DNA of 7,871 nucleotides from Nitrospirota bacterium (GCA_013349595.1 DUZI01000081.1:1-7871), one strand, 5' to 3'; positions 1 through 6,758 are shown, counted from the first letter of the stretch. Notes: generated by a model from the sequence alone, not told the origin. Made by a program: numbers and translations.

Positions 1-342
1 ATTAGATATATAGCCAAAAAACTCCGTATGCCTGTCAGTGAGGTGCATGGTGTAGTGTCATTTTATTCATTTTTTAGTATGAAGCCAAAGGGCAAACATA
101 ATATCAAGGTTTGCCTTGGCACTGCATGTTATGTAAAGGGTTCAGAGGAAATAATCAATAAATACAAAACAAGTCTTGGCATTGAGTTAGGTGGTATCAC
201 TGAGGACAGGAAGTTTTCTCTTGAGAGTGTTCGGTGTCTTGGTGCATGTGGCTTAGCACCAGTGGTTGTAATTGATAAGGATACACATGGTTCTGTAACC
301 CCTGTAAGTGCCCTTGAATTGCTCAAACAATATTCCTCGTAA
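1..342 (+). CDS. NuoE/HndA-like [2Fe-2S] subunit, 5' end outside the window
   Basis: This is the C-terminal 113 residues of a thioredoxin-like [2Fe-2S] protein of the NuoE / HndA / HydC family. It reads open from base 1, so the true start lies upstream; the first in-window ATG (28) falls inside the conserved helical region (VSEVHGVVSFYSFF) and is not the start. The cluster ligands are visible as a CLGTAC pair and a CLGAC pair (Cys-x4-Cys and Cys-x3-Cys), the family signature. Family members pass electrons between NAD(P)H-linked flavoprotein subunits and complex I, soluble hydrogenases or formate dehydrogenases. The CLGTACYVKG form looks to me more like the hydrogenase/bifurcating type than the proteobacterial complex I type; that is an impression. 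The gene downstream is ubiE, not the NuoF-type partner usually found next. The partners may lie upstream, so the exact complex cannot be decided here. Confidence 0.9.
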   Translation: MRYIAKKLRMPVSEVHGVVSFYSFFSMKPKGKHNIKVCLGTACYVKGSEEIINKYKTSLGIELGGITEDRKFSLESVRCLGACGLAPVVVIDKDTHGSVTPVSALELLKQYSS

Positions 343-1003
343 GATACAACAGCCTAACTTTGACTTCATTGAAGGTCGTTACGATTTCCTCAATCATCTC
401 CTTTCTTTTGGTAGTGATTTCAAATGGCGACGAGTTATGTGGAAGGAGTTTGACGATTATAAAAGTCTTTTGATTCTTGACCTGGCATCTGGGACTGGGG
501 ATAGTTCAAAAGGGCTTTTAGAAAGGGGTTTTAAGGTTGTAGGTCTTGACTTAAGTCAAAAGATGTTAAAGAGGGCAATCACAAAATTAAGACACACTGA
601 CTACATTGCTGTAGTTGGTTCTGGCTATGAAATCCCCTTTAAGGATTCTTCTTTTGATGGAATCACTTGTGCCTTTGGAATCAGAAATATGCCTGATACA
701 TTAAGGGCATTTAAAGAGATAATAAGGGTTCTCAAAAGTGGTGGTAAGGTGGTTTTTTTGGAATTTTCTATGCCGACAGGTTTTATCTTGCCTGTTTATA
801 GATATTATTTAAAAAACCTAATGCCAAGAATTGCCTCTATTTTCTCATCAAAAGAGGCTTATTTATACCTTGCTGATTCAATTGAAGGCTTTCATACAAG
901 GGAGATTTTTTGTAATCTCTTGTCACAAAGTGGATTTCAGTCCTGTAAATTTAAAACACTTACCTTTGGCACTGTCACATTATATAGTGCTATCAAGCCT
1001 TAG
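308..1003 (+). CDS. ubiE: UbiE/MenG-type SAM-dependent quinone C-methyltransferase
   Basis: A 231-residue class I methyltransferase that would methylate demethylmenaquinone (or the ubiquinone precursor) in the last steps of quinone synthesis at the membrane. Family marks, in order: an N-terminal YDFLNHLLSFG segment (about 25-35), the SAM-binding motif I LDLASGTGD (57-65), GLDLSQKML (79-87), the acidic/FGIRNMPD region (123-130), a VLKSGGKVVFLEFS strand-turn (141-154) and the closing TFGTVTLYSAIKP, which matches the usual UbiE/MenG ending. The length is normal. The GTG at 308 is the first possible start, because the same frame has TAA at 296 and 305. It overlaps the nuoE-like gene by 35 bp and has no clear Shine-Dalgarno, so translation is probably coupled; a TTG at 314 is the alternative. 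An anaerobe would use it for menaquinone, but the sequence alone does not separate menaquinone from ubiquinone use. Confidence 0.9.
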   Translation: MPLNCSNNIPRKIQQPNFDFIEGRYDFLNHLLSFGSDFKWRRVMWKEFDDYKSLLILDLASGTGDSSKGLLERGFKVVGLDLSQKMLKRAITKLRHTDYIAVVGSGYEIPFKDSSFDGITCAFGIRNMPDTLRAFKEIIRVLKSGGKVVFLEFSMPTGFILPVYRYYLKNLMPRIASIFSSKEAYLYLADSIEGFHTREIFCNLLSQSGFQSCKFKTLTFGTVTLYSAIKP

Positions 1004-1008
1004 TCTTT

Positions 1009-1662
1009 TTATCGGATAGCCCCATCTTTGATTTCTATAATCCTTTTTGTCCTTTTTGCCAGGTCTTGATTATGGGTTACCATTATGATGGTAAGACCAG
1101 TCTCATTAAGTCTGCTAAAGAGTTCAAATATCTTTTCGCTATTGGAACTATCAAGGTTTCCTGTAGGTTCGTCTGCAAGAATACATTGGGGTTTATTAAT
1201 AAGTGACCTTGCAATAGCAACTCTTTGCATTTCACCACCACTGATTTGTGATGGTAGATTGTATTCTTTGCCTTTTAATCCTACAATCTCTATGAGACTA
1301 TCAACATAAGCCTTATCACTCTTATTCCTTGAAAAGAGTAAAGGCATTACCATGTTTTCATAAACAGTAAGACCTGGCATCAAGTAAAACTGCTGAAATA
1401 CAAATCCAAAGGTCTCTCTCCTTAATTTTGTCATTGTTTTATTTGAAGAGTTCTGTATTTCATTGTCATTTATCTTTAAGATACCTGAAGTTGCCATATC
1501 CATACATCCAATTATCTGTAGTAAGGTGGTCTTACCAGAACCAGATTGACCTACTATTGAAACAAACTCACCCTTTTTAATACTAAGTGTTACATCCTTT
1601 ACAGCATAGACTGACTCTATCCCTCTTTTGTAAACCTTTGTTAAATTTTTGGTCTCTATCAT
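1009..1662 (-). CDS. ABC transporter ATP-binding protein, MacB/LolD type
   Basis: A 217-residue ABC ATPase that would power the adjacent FtsX/MacB-type permease. It shows Walker A GQSGSGKTT (38-46), the Q-loop FVFQQFYLMPGL (about 87-98), an ABC signature ISGGEMQR (140-147; the usual LSGGQ with two substitutions, common in this subfamily), Walker B ILADEP with catalytic Glu165, the D-loop GNLD and the switch His197 in MVTHNQD. The DEPTGNLD form and short length are typical of the LolD/MacB/FtsE class, which drives mechanical export or extraction at the envelope. The frame stays open to 1704, but I take the ATG at 1662: it overlaps the permease stop as ATGA, is preceded by GGAGG ten bases upstream, and yields the normal N-terminus MIETKNLTKVY. 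It is the last gene of the lipoprotein-permease-ATPase operon and converges with ubiE, with only 5 bp between the stops. Confidence 0.93.
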   Translation of the reverse strand: MIETKNLTKVYKRGIESVYAVKDVTLSIKKGEFVSIVGQSGSGKTTLLQIIGCMDMATSGILKINDNEIQNSSNKTMTKLRRETFGFVFQQFYLMPGLTVYENMVMPLLFSRNKSDKAYVDSLIEIVGLKGKEYNLPSQISGGEMQRVAIARSLINKPQCILADEPTGNLDSSNSEKIFELFSRLNETGLTIIMVTHNQDLAKRTKRIIEIKDGAIR

Positions 1663-2816
1663 GATTTTATTGCCTCCACAGGAGAAATCCTTGATGCTAT
1701 CCATGCAGGATAAAAAGCCACTATCAAACCAATACTAAGAGATAAAGCTAAACACATCAATGCGATATCAAGATTAAATGTTATCATCTCCCCTGAAGGA
1801 GAATAGGGCATCATCTTTTTTACAATAGTCTCTATTGCTTTTGAGCCGATAAGTGAGATAACTATGCCCATTATGCTACCAGTAAATGTCTGTAAAACAG
1901 ACTCAATTGTATAGATTAAAAATATATCTAATCTTCCTGCCCCGACTGCCCTCATCATACCTGTCTCTTGCCTACGCTCAAAGGCTGACATGAGTATGGA
2001 ATTCATCAATCCAATGGCGCTGATTATAATAGCAATAAATGCTACTGAAAGACTTAATATCTTTGCTGAGTTAGCTACAGAGGAAAGACTATTCAGAATC
2101 TGTGAAATAGTGACAATCTGGATGCCAGGTATATCTTTTGTGAGAGATTCTATCACTTCATTAATATTAGCTGTATCTTTTACCTTGACCGCAAGGGCTG
2201 TAAAGGCATCATCTTTTTTTAATAACCCCTGTGCATTCTTTATTGATAGATAGACAAATGCATCATCTTGAGAACCTGTCTTTTCTAAAACTGCACTAAT
2301 TCTATAAAGTGCTTGCCCTATTGGGTAGTTATCACCTACTTTGAGGTTGTCATGTTGCGCTATTTCATAACCAAGTATTATCTCTCTGTCATTACTGGGA
2401 AGGCTGCCGTTAATCTTCCAATGAGGTTTGAGTGTCTTTAGGGCATCAAACTCCAATCCGTAAATCAAAACAACACTTGCCTTTTGTTGATTTGCCATTT
2501 GAAATACCAAGATTGGTGTCACTAAGGCGATGGAATCCAATTTGTTGACCTCTTTTAGTAAATCTGGAGACAAAAATTTTGGTATTACCGCCCCATGAAG
2601 GATTAATGATGCAACCTCATGAGGACATCCAGAAGGTACTATCATAAAATGAACACCTGTATTTTCCAGTTCCTTTGATAGTTCTCTATCAAAGCCTCTG
2701 TGGAAAGATAGTAGTGAAAACAAGACAGCCGTTGACGACATAATTGCAAGGAGTGTAAGAAAAAATCTTGTCTTATGCCTTAATAGATTTTTATAAGATA
2801 GGGAAAATAAGTTCAT
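1659..2816 (-). CDS. ABC transporter permease, FtsX/MacB-like
   Basis: A 385-residue inner-membrane permease with MacB/LolC topology. One N-terminal membrane helix (about 17-37) is followed by a large extracytoplasmic domain (about 40-250) and three C-terminal helices (about 252-274, 296-325 and 350-373). The cytoplasmic turn ERRQETGMMRAVGA (280-293) and the ending SRISPVEAIKS are typical of this family. It pairs with the ATPase encoded next (ATGA overlap), most likely as a homodimer, since only one permease gene is present. The periplasmic domain carries VPSGCPHEVASLILHGAVIP (60-79), with Cys64, His66 and His74 close together, unusual for a generic MacB periplasmic core. Possible roles are lipoprotein or envelope-ligand handling, or peptide/metal-related export; the substrate is unknown. 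The ATG at 2816 follows a GGAG 9-10 bases upstream and starts one base after the lipoprotein stop. Confidence 0.88.
   Translation of the reverse strand: MNLFSLSYKNLLRHKTRFFLTLLAIMSSTAVLFSLLSFHRGFDRELSKELENTGVHFMIVPSGCPHEVASLILHGAVIPKFLSPDLLKEVNKLDSIALVTPILVFQMANQQKASVVLIYGLEFDALKTLKPHWKINGSLPSNDREIILGYEIAQHDNLKVGDNYPIGQALYRISAVLEKTGSQDDAFVYLSIKNAQGLLKKDDAFTALAVKVKDTANINEVIESLTKDIPGIQIVTISQILNSLSSVANSAKILSLSVAFIAIIISAIGLMNSILMSAFERRQETGMMRAVGAGRLDIFLIYTIESVLQTFTGSIMGIVISLIGSKAIETIVKKMMPYSPSGEMITFNLDIALMCLALSLSIGLIVAFYPAWIASRISPVEAIKS
1673..1677 (-). promoter_or_regulatory. Ribosome-binding site that sets the ABC ATPase start
   Basis: GGAGG on the minus strand, ten bases before the ATG at 1662 and inside the permease 3' end. 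With the ATGA overlap it selects this start over the upstream ATG at 1704. Confidence 0.7.
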
Positions 2817-2817
2817 T

Positions 2818-3183
2818 TTAGTAAATCTCCACTGCCTCTGCGATTATTACCCTGTTATCACCCATATTAGAGACAAAGCCTGTGACCTTTGCCTTCTTGC
2901 CTGTTTTTGGTGGTAGTGTAAAACCCTTAGGGGCAAGATTTATAAATATCTGACCTGTGGAATCTTTTAAAAAAAACCAACATCCGCTTGCTTGACATTG
3001 GGTAATGATTATGCCTTCAAGATTAACTTTTTTGTTTAAAAGGTCTTTGTTTAAATAAATGTCTTTTACCGTTACAAGTGGTGACTTTGGGTCAATCTCT
3101 CCACCATATTTCTCATTAGCACATGAGGTGTTAAAAAAAATAGACAAGATTAAGATGATCAAAAAAAAGACCTTGAGATGCAT
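2818..3183 (-). CDS. Probable lipoprotein with an OB-fold domain
   Basis: A 121-residue exported protein. The N-terminus is a signal peptide with a hydrophobic core (about 4-18) ending in FNTS-Cys21; Cys21 is the probable lipidation site, although Asn at -3 makes the lipobox imperfect. The remainder looks like a small OB-fold: VTVKDIYLN..LLNKKVNLEGII, then the Cys63-x4-Cys68-Trp motif (CQASGCW), then FFLKDSTGQIFINL, GKKAKVTGFV and a final strand. The CxxxxCW block followed by a strand and a basic turn recalls the DUF4920 / YgiW-like small periplasmic OB-folds. It is the first gene of a three-gene operon with the permease and ATPase, so it is probably the periplasmic partner or ligand sensor of that transporter. 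The two cysteines could bind a metal or form a disulfide; neither is shown. The start is well placed, 5 bases after a GGGGG Shine-Dalgarno. Confidence 0.75.
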   Translation of the reverse strand: MHLKVFFLIILILSIFFNTSCANEKYGGEIDPKSPLVTVKDIYLNKDLLNKKVNLEGIIITQCQASGCWFFLKDSTGQIFINLAPKGFTLPPKTGKKAKVTGFVSNMGDNRVIIAEAVEIY

Positions 3184-3232
3184 TTTTTCCCCCTTTTTTA
3201 GATAGATTATTTTGAGACTATTTGTTTATATG

Positions 3233-3262
3233 TTATTACTTTATTTACTATGAGACTTTCAA
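3233..3262 (-). promoter_or_regulatory. Candidate promoter of the lipoprotein-ABC operon
   Basis: In the 110-bp gap between mnmE and the lipoprotein gene, the minus strand reads TTGAAA (3262-3257), an 18-base spacer and TAATAA (3238-3233). The -35 is good (5 of 6) and the -10 poor (3 of 6). The gap is very A+T-rich, so a chance match is possible, and the operon could instead be read through from mnmE. Confidence 0.3.
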
Positions 3263-3293
3263 GAGAATTTACTAGGTATTTTAAAAAAGCCCT

Positions 3294-4679
3294 TCACTTT
3301 CCTATACAAAAACCTTCAAAGATTTTATTTAAGATTTCTTCAATCCTCACTGCCCCTGTTATCTCTGAAAGAGAGTCAATAGATTCTCTTATATACAAAG
3401 CTACTATTTCAAGTGGTTGTTTAGTTATAATTTTTTCTATAGCCATATTTAATGCATCTGTTGTGCTATCAAGAAGAAACTTATGTCTCTGACTGGTAAT
3501 CAAAAAATCTCCCTGACTGATAGCACTGTCTTTGCCAACTGCAAGTTCAAATAAAGTATCCTTTAGTTCATCAATACCTTGTCCTTTAAGGGCTGATATG
3601 TGTGAAACCTTAAAATTTTCAAAGAATTTTAAATCAATTAAATTTTTATTTAAATCACATTTATTGAGGACAATTATACATTTTTTGCCCTTAATCATTT
3701 CAACTATCTGGAGGTCTTGTTCATCAAAAAGGGCACTACTATCAAAGACAGCAAGTATAATATCAGATAACTCTATGGATTTTTTACTACGCATTATACC
3801 TTCTTTTTCAATTATATTTTCAGCATCTCTTATTCCAGCAGTGTCTATTATTTTTACAGGTAGACCTTTGATGTTAAGCATTTCTTCAATGATATCCCTT
3901 GTAGTCCCTGGTATATCAGTAACGATTGCCCTGTTTTTCATCAAGAGGCAATTCAGTAGTGATGATTTACCTACATTTGGTTTCCCTATAATGGATACTG
4001 CAAGACCTTCTTTCAGATATTTCCCCTCATTAAAGCTGTTAGAAAGATTTTGAATGTTACATTTTATCCTATCGATCTGATCAAGTAATCCTGATTTGTC
4101 AATATCACCAATATCATCTTCAGGAAAGTCAATGTGTGCCTCTATATATGCAGAGGTCTCGACAAGCTCATTAAGGATATTATTGATCCTATCTTGTAAT
4201 AAACCTTCAAGCTGAGACAAGGCATTTTTATGAGCAATATCTGTCTTTGAATTAATCAAATCCATTACTGCCTCTGCCTGAGATAAATCAATCCTGCCAT
4301 TTAGAAATGCCCTCATGGTAAATTCACCAGGTTGAGCAAACCGTGCACCCCTTGATAACAGGAGATTTAATGTTTTTGATAAACTAAGATAACCACCATG
4401 GCAGTTTATCTCTACAGTATCTTCACAAGTGTAGCTATGAGGAGATTTCATTACCGTCACAAGGACTTCATCAATTATTTCATTTGTTTTATCATCAAAA
4501 ATATAACCGTAATGGATAGTGTGACTCTTGACATTTGATAGTTTTTTCTCTTTTTTTGAGACAAAAACCTTATCTACAATGGTGATAGCATCAATACCGC
4601 TAACCCTGATAATTCCTATCCCACCAGTACCTATTGGGGTAGAAATAGCAGCGATAGTGTCTTTCGTTGTTAATGTCAT
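3294..4679 (-). CDS. mnmE: tRNA uridine-5-carboxymethylaminomethyl modification GTPase MnmE
   Basis: A 461-residue MnmE (TrmE), full length for the family. With MnmG it installs the (carboxymethyl)aminomethyl group on wobble U34 of certain tRNAs in the cytoplasm. The N-terminal formyl-THF-binding domain starts DTIAAISTPIGTGGIGIIRVSG and includes CHGG (93-96) and PGEFTMRAFLNGR (117-129). The embedded G domain has G1 GKPNVGKS (232-239), the G2/K-loop TDIPGTTRD (254-262), G3 DTAG (279-282), G4 NKCD (339-342) and G5 SAL (362-364). The protein ends in the invariant FCIGK, with the catalytic cysteine at 458. The ATG at 4679 gives the expected N-terminus but has no recognisable Shine-Dalgarno; it sits 15 bp after the TIM-barrel gene, so translational coupling is likely. 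MnmG is not in the window. Nothing suggests damage. Confidence 0.97.
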   Translation of the reverse strand: MTLTTKDTIAAISTPIGTGGIGIIRVSGIDAITIVDKVFVSKKEKKLSNVKSHTIHYGYIFDDKTNEIIDEVLVTVMKSPHSYTCEDTVEINCHGGYLSLSKTLNLLLSRGARFAQPGEFTMRAFLNGRIDLSQAEAVMDLINSKTDIAHKNALSQLEGLLQDRINNILNELVETSAYIEAHIDFPEDDIGDIDKSGLLDQIDRIKCNIQNLSNSFNEGKYLKEGLAVSIIGKPNVGKSSLLNCLLMKNRAIVTDIPGTTRDIIEEMLNIKGLPVKIIDTAGIRDAENIIEKEGIMRSKKSIELSDIILAVFDSSALFDEQDLQIVEMIKGKKCIIVLNKCDLNKNLIDLKFFENFKVSHISALKGQGIDELKDTLFELAVGKDSAISQGDFLITSQRHKFLLDSTTDALNMAIEKIITKQPLEIVALYIRESIDSLSEITGAVRIEEILNKIFEGFCIGK

Positions 4680-4694
4680 GATTTATCGAAAGGA

Positions 4695-5447
4695 CTAAGA
4701 TCTGCTTAAAGCATCGAGACTTTTAAAGACATCCTCAGGTGAGTGATTTTCAAGGGTAATCACTAAGTTTTGTAAATCTAAATTATCAAAGAGTTCTTTA
4801 AAATTAAAAGATCCTTCTCCAATGGGTTTATGTTGGTCAAAGCTTTTGTCATTGTCGTGAATATGAAGTTCAATAATATTAGGTTTCAAGTGCTCTATCC
4901 AAAGAGACAGAGGGGTTTGGGAAAATATATTAAAATGACCCGTATCAAAGCATATTCCAAAATTCACTGAGTTTATAGCGTCCATAAGCATTTTAAGATT
5001 GCTTGGTTCATCCTCAAAGATATTTTCTATCGCTATCTTTAAACCCATATCCTTTGCTTTCTCATTAAGAGGTATCCATGTCTCAAGACTTTTTTGAAGC
5101 CATAAATTGGCATCAAGGGCATATTTCCACTTTTCATAACCTGAATGAAATACAATTATATTTGCTTCAAGGATGTGAGCTATCTCAAGGGTTTGTTGAA
5201 ACCTCTGTATTGTAACAGCCCTAATCTTACTGTCAATGGCAGCAGGGGATAAATCCATAAATGGTGCGTGAATAGAAATAGTTGGATTGTAGGTAAGTCT
5301 TTTTCTCAGGGTTGATACTTGATTACCGTCAATGTTGTCAAGCACTGCCCCCTTGAAAAAGACTTCCATATTTATCTTATATTTATTTGCCAAATTTAGG
5401 TATTCGTCAATTCTCTCAAAAGGTATATGGATGTGAGGTTTATTCAC
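4695..5447 (-). CDS. TIM-barrel protein, sugar-phosphate isomerase/AP endonuclease family 2 type
   Basis: A 250-residue protein of the xylose isomerase-like TIM-barrel (AP_endonuc_2) family. Likely metal ligands lie at strand ends: His60 (SIHAP), His101 (VFHSG), Glu141 (IAIENIF), Asp168 and His171 (FDTGHFN), His195 (ELHIHDND), Asp204/His206 ([10 protein letters not shown]) and Glu233 (TLENH). The family contains sugar isomerases/epimerases and endonuclease IV, so the substrate cannot be named. The frame stays open to 5603, but the extra 52 residues are a low-complexity K/Q/R/H/L run lying antiphase over the fmdB-like C-terminal tail. I therefore start at GTG 5447, which overlaps that gene's stop by 8 bp and has AAGGTG six bases upstream. 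That start leads straight into [14 protein letters not shown], a normal first strand and helix. It lies between the fmdB-like gene and mnmE in one tight run. Confidence 0.82.
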   Translation of the reverse strand: MNKPHIHIPFERIDEYLNLANKYKINMEVFFKGAVLDNIDGNQVSTLRKRLTYNPTISIHAPFMDLSPAAIDSKIRAVTIQRFQQTLEIAHILEANIIVFHSGYEKWKYALDANLWLQKSLETWIPLNEKAKDMGLKIAIENIFEDEPSNLKMLMDAINSVNFGICFDTGHFNIFSQTPLSLWIEHLKPNIIELHIHDNDKSFDQHKPIGEGSFNFKELFDNLDLQNLVITLENHSPEDVFKSLDALSRS

Positions 5448-5772
5448 TCTTTGCACCTTCTGAAGAATTGTTTTTAACATCAGTCTTGGTCTCAGTGGTA
5501 GTAGATGGTGGTGGCGTAGTTTCTGACTTTGTCTCAGGTGTTTCAGCCTTTGAATCTTGTGAGGTTTTTTCTGTTGCTGGTTTTTCTTCTGACTTTCTGG
5601 CATAGTCAGTTATATACCAACCAGTCCCTTTAAGGACAAAGGATGTATTTGAGATTAGTTTTCTAACCTCTCCGCCGCAACTTTCACAGGTTAATAAGGG
5701 TTGATCATCAAATTTCTGCATCATCTCAAAGACCTTTTTACAGGATTTACACTCATACTCATAAACTGGCAT
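5440..5772 (-). CDS. FmdB-family zinc-ribbon protein with a low-complexity tail
   Basis: A 110-residue protein whose first 55 residues are an FmdB-type zinc ribbon: [11 protein letters not shown] (Cys8, Cys11), then TCESCG (Cys29, Cys32), then a short strand and the family's usual [14 protein letters not shown] end. The four cysteines should bind one zinc. The family was named for a putative regulator linked to formamidase genes, but its role is unknown in most genomes. Residues 61-110 are a T/E/K/S/P-rich, probably disordered tail; such tails are common in the family. The gene follows tpx after 18 bp. Its AAAGGAGG Shine-Dalgarno overlaps the tpx stop and lies 12 bases before the ATG, a little far. 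Its end overlaps the TIM-barrel gene. The context suggests co-transcription with tpx, not a shared pathway. Confidence 0.88.
   Translation of the reverse strand: MPVYEYECKSCKKVFEMMQKFDDQPLLTCESCGGEVRKLISNTSFVLKGTGWYITDYARKSEEKPATEKTSQDSKAETPETKSETTPPPSTTTETKTDVKNNSSEGAKSE
5454..5459 (-). promoter_or_regulatory. Ribosome-binding site that sets the TIM-barrel start
   Basis: AAGGTG on the minus strand, six bases before the GTG at 5447 and inside the end of the fmdB-like gene. It supports the short 250-residue form over the longer open frame. Confidence 0.6.
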
Positions 5773-5790
5773 TTAAAAAAAAGACCTCCT

Positions 5791-6303
5791 TTAAACCAAC
5801 TGTTTTAATGTATTGAGGGCCTTATCATAATCAGGATGATTTGTGACCTCGCTGACTACTTCAAAGGAGCGAATTATGTCTTCTCTATCGATTATAACAA
5901 TCGCCCTTGCAAGAAGCCTTAATTCTTTGATAATAAGACCATAATTCTGTCCAAAGGACAAATCCTTATGGTCTGAATAAGCTTTTGCCTTTGAGATTTC
6001 ATTGGTGGTGCAAAATCTTGATATTGCAAAGGGGAGGTCAACACTAATATTAATCATTGCCACATCATCAGATAGAGAGGTCGCCTCCTTGTCAAACCTC
6101 TTTAACTGCATGTCGCATACAGGTGTATCAAGTGACGGAGTCACACTAATCACCTTTATTTTGCCTTTAAAATCACTAAGTTTGACCTCATTTAGTGCAC
6201 CATCAAGCACTTTGAAATCAGGTGCCTTATCACCTACCTTTACTTCATTTCCTACAAGGGTTAATGGATTACCCTTAATCGTAATAACTTCTTTTCTTTC
6301 CAT
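5791..6303 (-). CDS. tpx: Thiol peroxidase (atypical 2-Cys peroxiredoxin, Tpx)
   Basis: A 170-residue Tpx that reduces hydrogen peroxide and alkyl hydroperoxides using thioredoxin. The peroxidatic cysteine is Cys63 in TPSLDTPVCDMQ. The resolving cysteine is Cys98 in SRFCTTNE, at the 35-residue spacing expected for Tpx (Cys61/Cys95 in E. coli). The conserved Arg133 follows in LLARAIVIID. The N-terminal ITIKGNPLTLVGNEVKVGDKAPDF is typical and the length is normal. The ATG at 6303 follows GGAGG by seven bases. It is the first gene of the tpx-fmdB-TIM barrel-mnmE run and has a long leader (to about 6541 if the proposed promoter is right). It fits peroxide defence in an anaerobe or microaerophile. 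Confidence 0.95.
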   Translation of the reverse strand: MERKEVITIKGNPLTLVGNEVKVGDKAPDFKVLDGALNEVKLSDFKGKIKVISVTPSLDTPVCDMQLKRFDKEATSLSDDVAMINISVDLPFAISRFCTTNEISKAKAYSDHKDLSFGQNYGLIIKELRLLARAIVIIDREDIIRSFEVVSEVTNHPDYDKALNTLKQLV

Positions 6304-6309
6304 TTACAT

Positions 6310-6433
6310 ACCTCCTTTTTTAATATTGGTTTTTTAATAAGCCTTAATCTCCTCTTTATAGATAGAGATTTTGCTCATTGACTAACTTGAAACTAAATTA
6401 CTGTCTTTTGCTATCCACCACCTCCTTTTTAAT
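6310..6433 (-). repeat. Duplicated ribosome-binding motif in the tpx leader
   Basis: The minus strand carries ATTAAAAAAGGAGGT at 6324-6310, which serves tpx, and an almost identical ATTAAAAAGGAGGT at 6433-6420. The upstream copy has no well-spaced start codon: GTG GTG overlaps or abuts the GGAGG and opens a frame of only seven codons, ending in TAA. It may be the remnant of a lost upstream gene, a tiny leader ORF, or a local duplication. Confidence 0.45.
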
Positions 6434-6445
6434 GGATCTTATTAG

Positions 6446-6521
6446 AAAGGATAATGAGAAATCCCACCTAACAAAGGGATAATTAAAACTTACACTTTAA
6501 GATTTCTCAAATTATCTCTTT
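6446..6521. promoter_or_regulatory. Imperfect inverted repeat (possible leader hairpin) upstream of tpx
   Basis: The arms are AAAGGATAATGAGAAATC (6446-6463) and GATTTCTCAAATTATCTCTTT (6501-6521). The second, reverse-complemented, aligns to the first over 18 positions, with a one-base and a two-base bulge. The loop is 37 bases. It lies between the promoter candidate and tpx, so it would be transcribed as an RNA hairpin in the leader. No U-run follows on the tpx strand, so it is not an obvious terminator. The function is unknown. Confidence 0.5.
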
Positions 6522-6547
6522 TAAAAAAAACCTTATCTCAATTACCT

Positions 6548-6576
6548 ATTATACTTAAAACAGATACTCTCGTCGA
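6548..6576 (-). promoter_or_regulatory. Sigma-70-type promoter candidate for the tpx operon
   Basis: The minus strand reads TCGACG (6576-6571), a 17-base spacer and a perfect TATAAT (6553-6548). The -35 matches 4 of 6. A perfect 11-base palindrome TCTCGTCGAGA (6568-6578) overlaps the -35 and could be a repressor site. Start would be near 6541, giving a leader of about 235 bases before tpx. Confidence 0.5.
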
Positions 6577-6584
6577 GATTTCCC

Positions 6585-6590
6585 CTTTGA
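6585..6590. repeat. Target-site duplication, left copy
   Basis: CTTTGA, directly abutting the left terminal repeat of the miniature element and identical to 6759-6764. Confidence 0.65.
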
Positions 6591-6758
6591 CCCAAAATCA
6601 GCGATAGAACTGAGAACTTAACAAAATCAAGTAGGAAGGGTTGGTGAAAAATTTTATACAACACCTTATAAAAAATCTTATAAAGAATAAAGCAAAATTA
6701 AAATGAAATCGTCGATTATAAAAATTCCGAAACAGCCCTTCCTATCGCTATTTTTGGG
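6591..6758. mobile_element. 168-bp miniature inverted-repeat element (MITE-like), complete copy
   Basis: A non-coding element bounded by 17-base terminal inverted repeats, CCCAAAATCAGCGATAG (6591-6607) and CTATCGCTATTTTTGGG (6742-6758), matching at 15 of 17 positions. A perfect 6-bp direct repeat CTTTGA lies immediately outside both ends, the expected mark of transposition. Inside are second, offset inverted repeats starting GGAAGGG (6634) and ending CCCTTCC (6742), so much of the element can fold back. There is no transposase, so it would depend on one elsewhere. A related copy in inverted orientation begins at 7724: about 45 bases at the pseudogene-facing end and about 28 bases near the other end are nearly identical, with a diverged middle. 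I cannot assign a transposase family. Confidence 0.72.

Noticed and set aside
989..1020. GCTATC...GATAGC inverted repeat between the convergent ubiE and ATPase genes, as a bidirectional terminator
   Set aside because: Only a 6-bp stem with a 20-base loop, and the T-run lies inside the loop. Too weak to call.
1663..1704. Longer start for the ABC ATPase at 1704
   Set aside because: The extra 14 residues are unlike the family and lie in the permease gene. ATG 1662 has GGAGG and the ATGA overlap.
3532..4053. 173-codon open frame on the + strand opposite mnmE
   Set aside because: Antisense shadow with no recognisable domain, fully inside a perfectly conserved mnmE.
5448..5603. N-terminal extension of the TIM-barrel frame (52 residues rich in K, Q, R and H)
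   Set aside because: It is the out-of-phase shadow of the fmdB-like C-terminal tail. The GTG at 5447 has its own ribosome-binding site and begins the conserved fold.
6002..6337. 111-codon open frame on the + strand opposite tpx
   Set aside because: Antisense shadow of a clear tpx, with serine/leucine-rich composition typical of reverse-strand frames and no ribosome-binding site.
6450..6463. Fur/PerR-like half site (GATAATGAGAAATC) upstream of tpx
   Set aside because: Only one half resembles the consensus. The sequence is better explained as an arm of the long inverted repeat.
6632..6744. TA...TA duplication around the inner GGAAGGG/CCCTTCC repeats, as a Tc1/mariner-like element boundary
   Set aside because: The outer 17-bp arms with the perfect 6-bp CTTTGA duplication explain the boundary better, and similarity to the second copy extends past the TA into AAAATAGCG.
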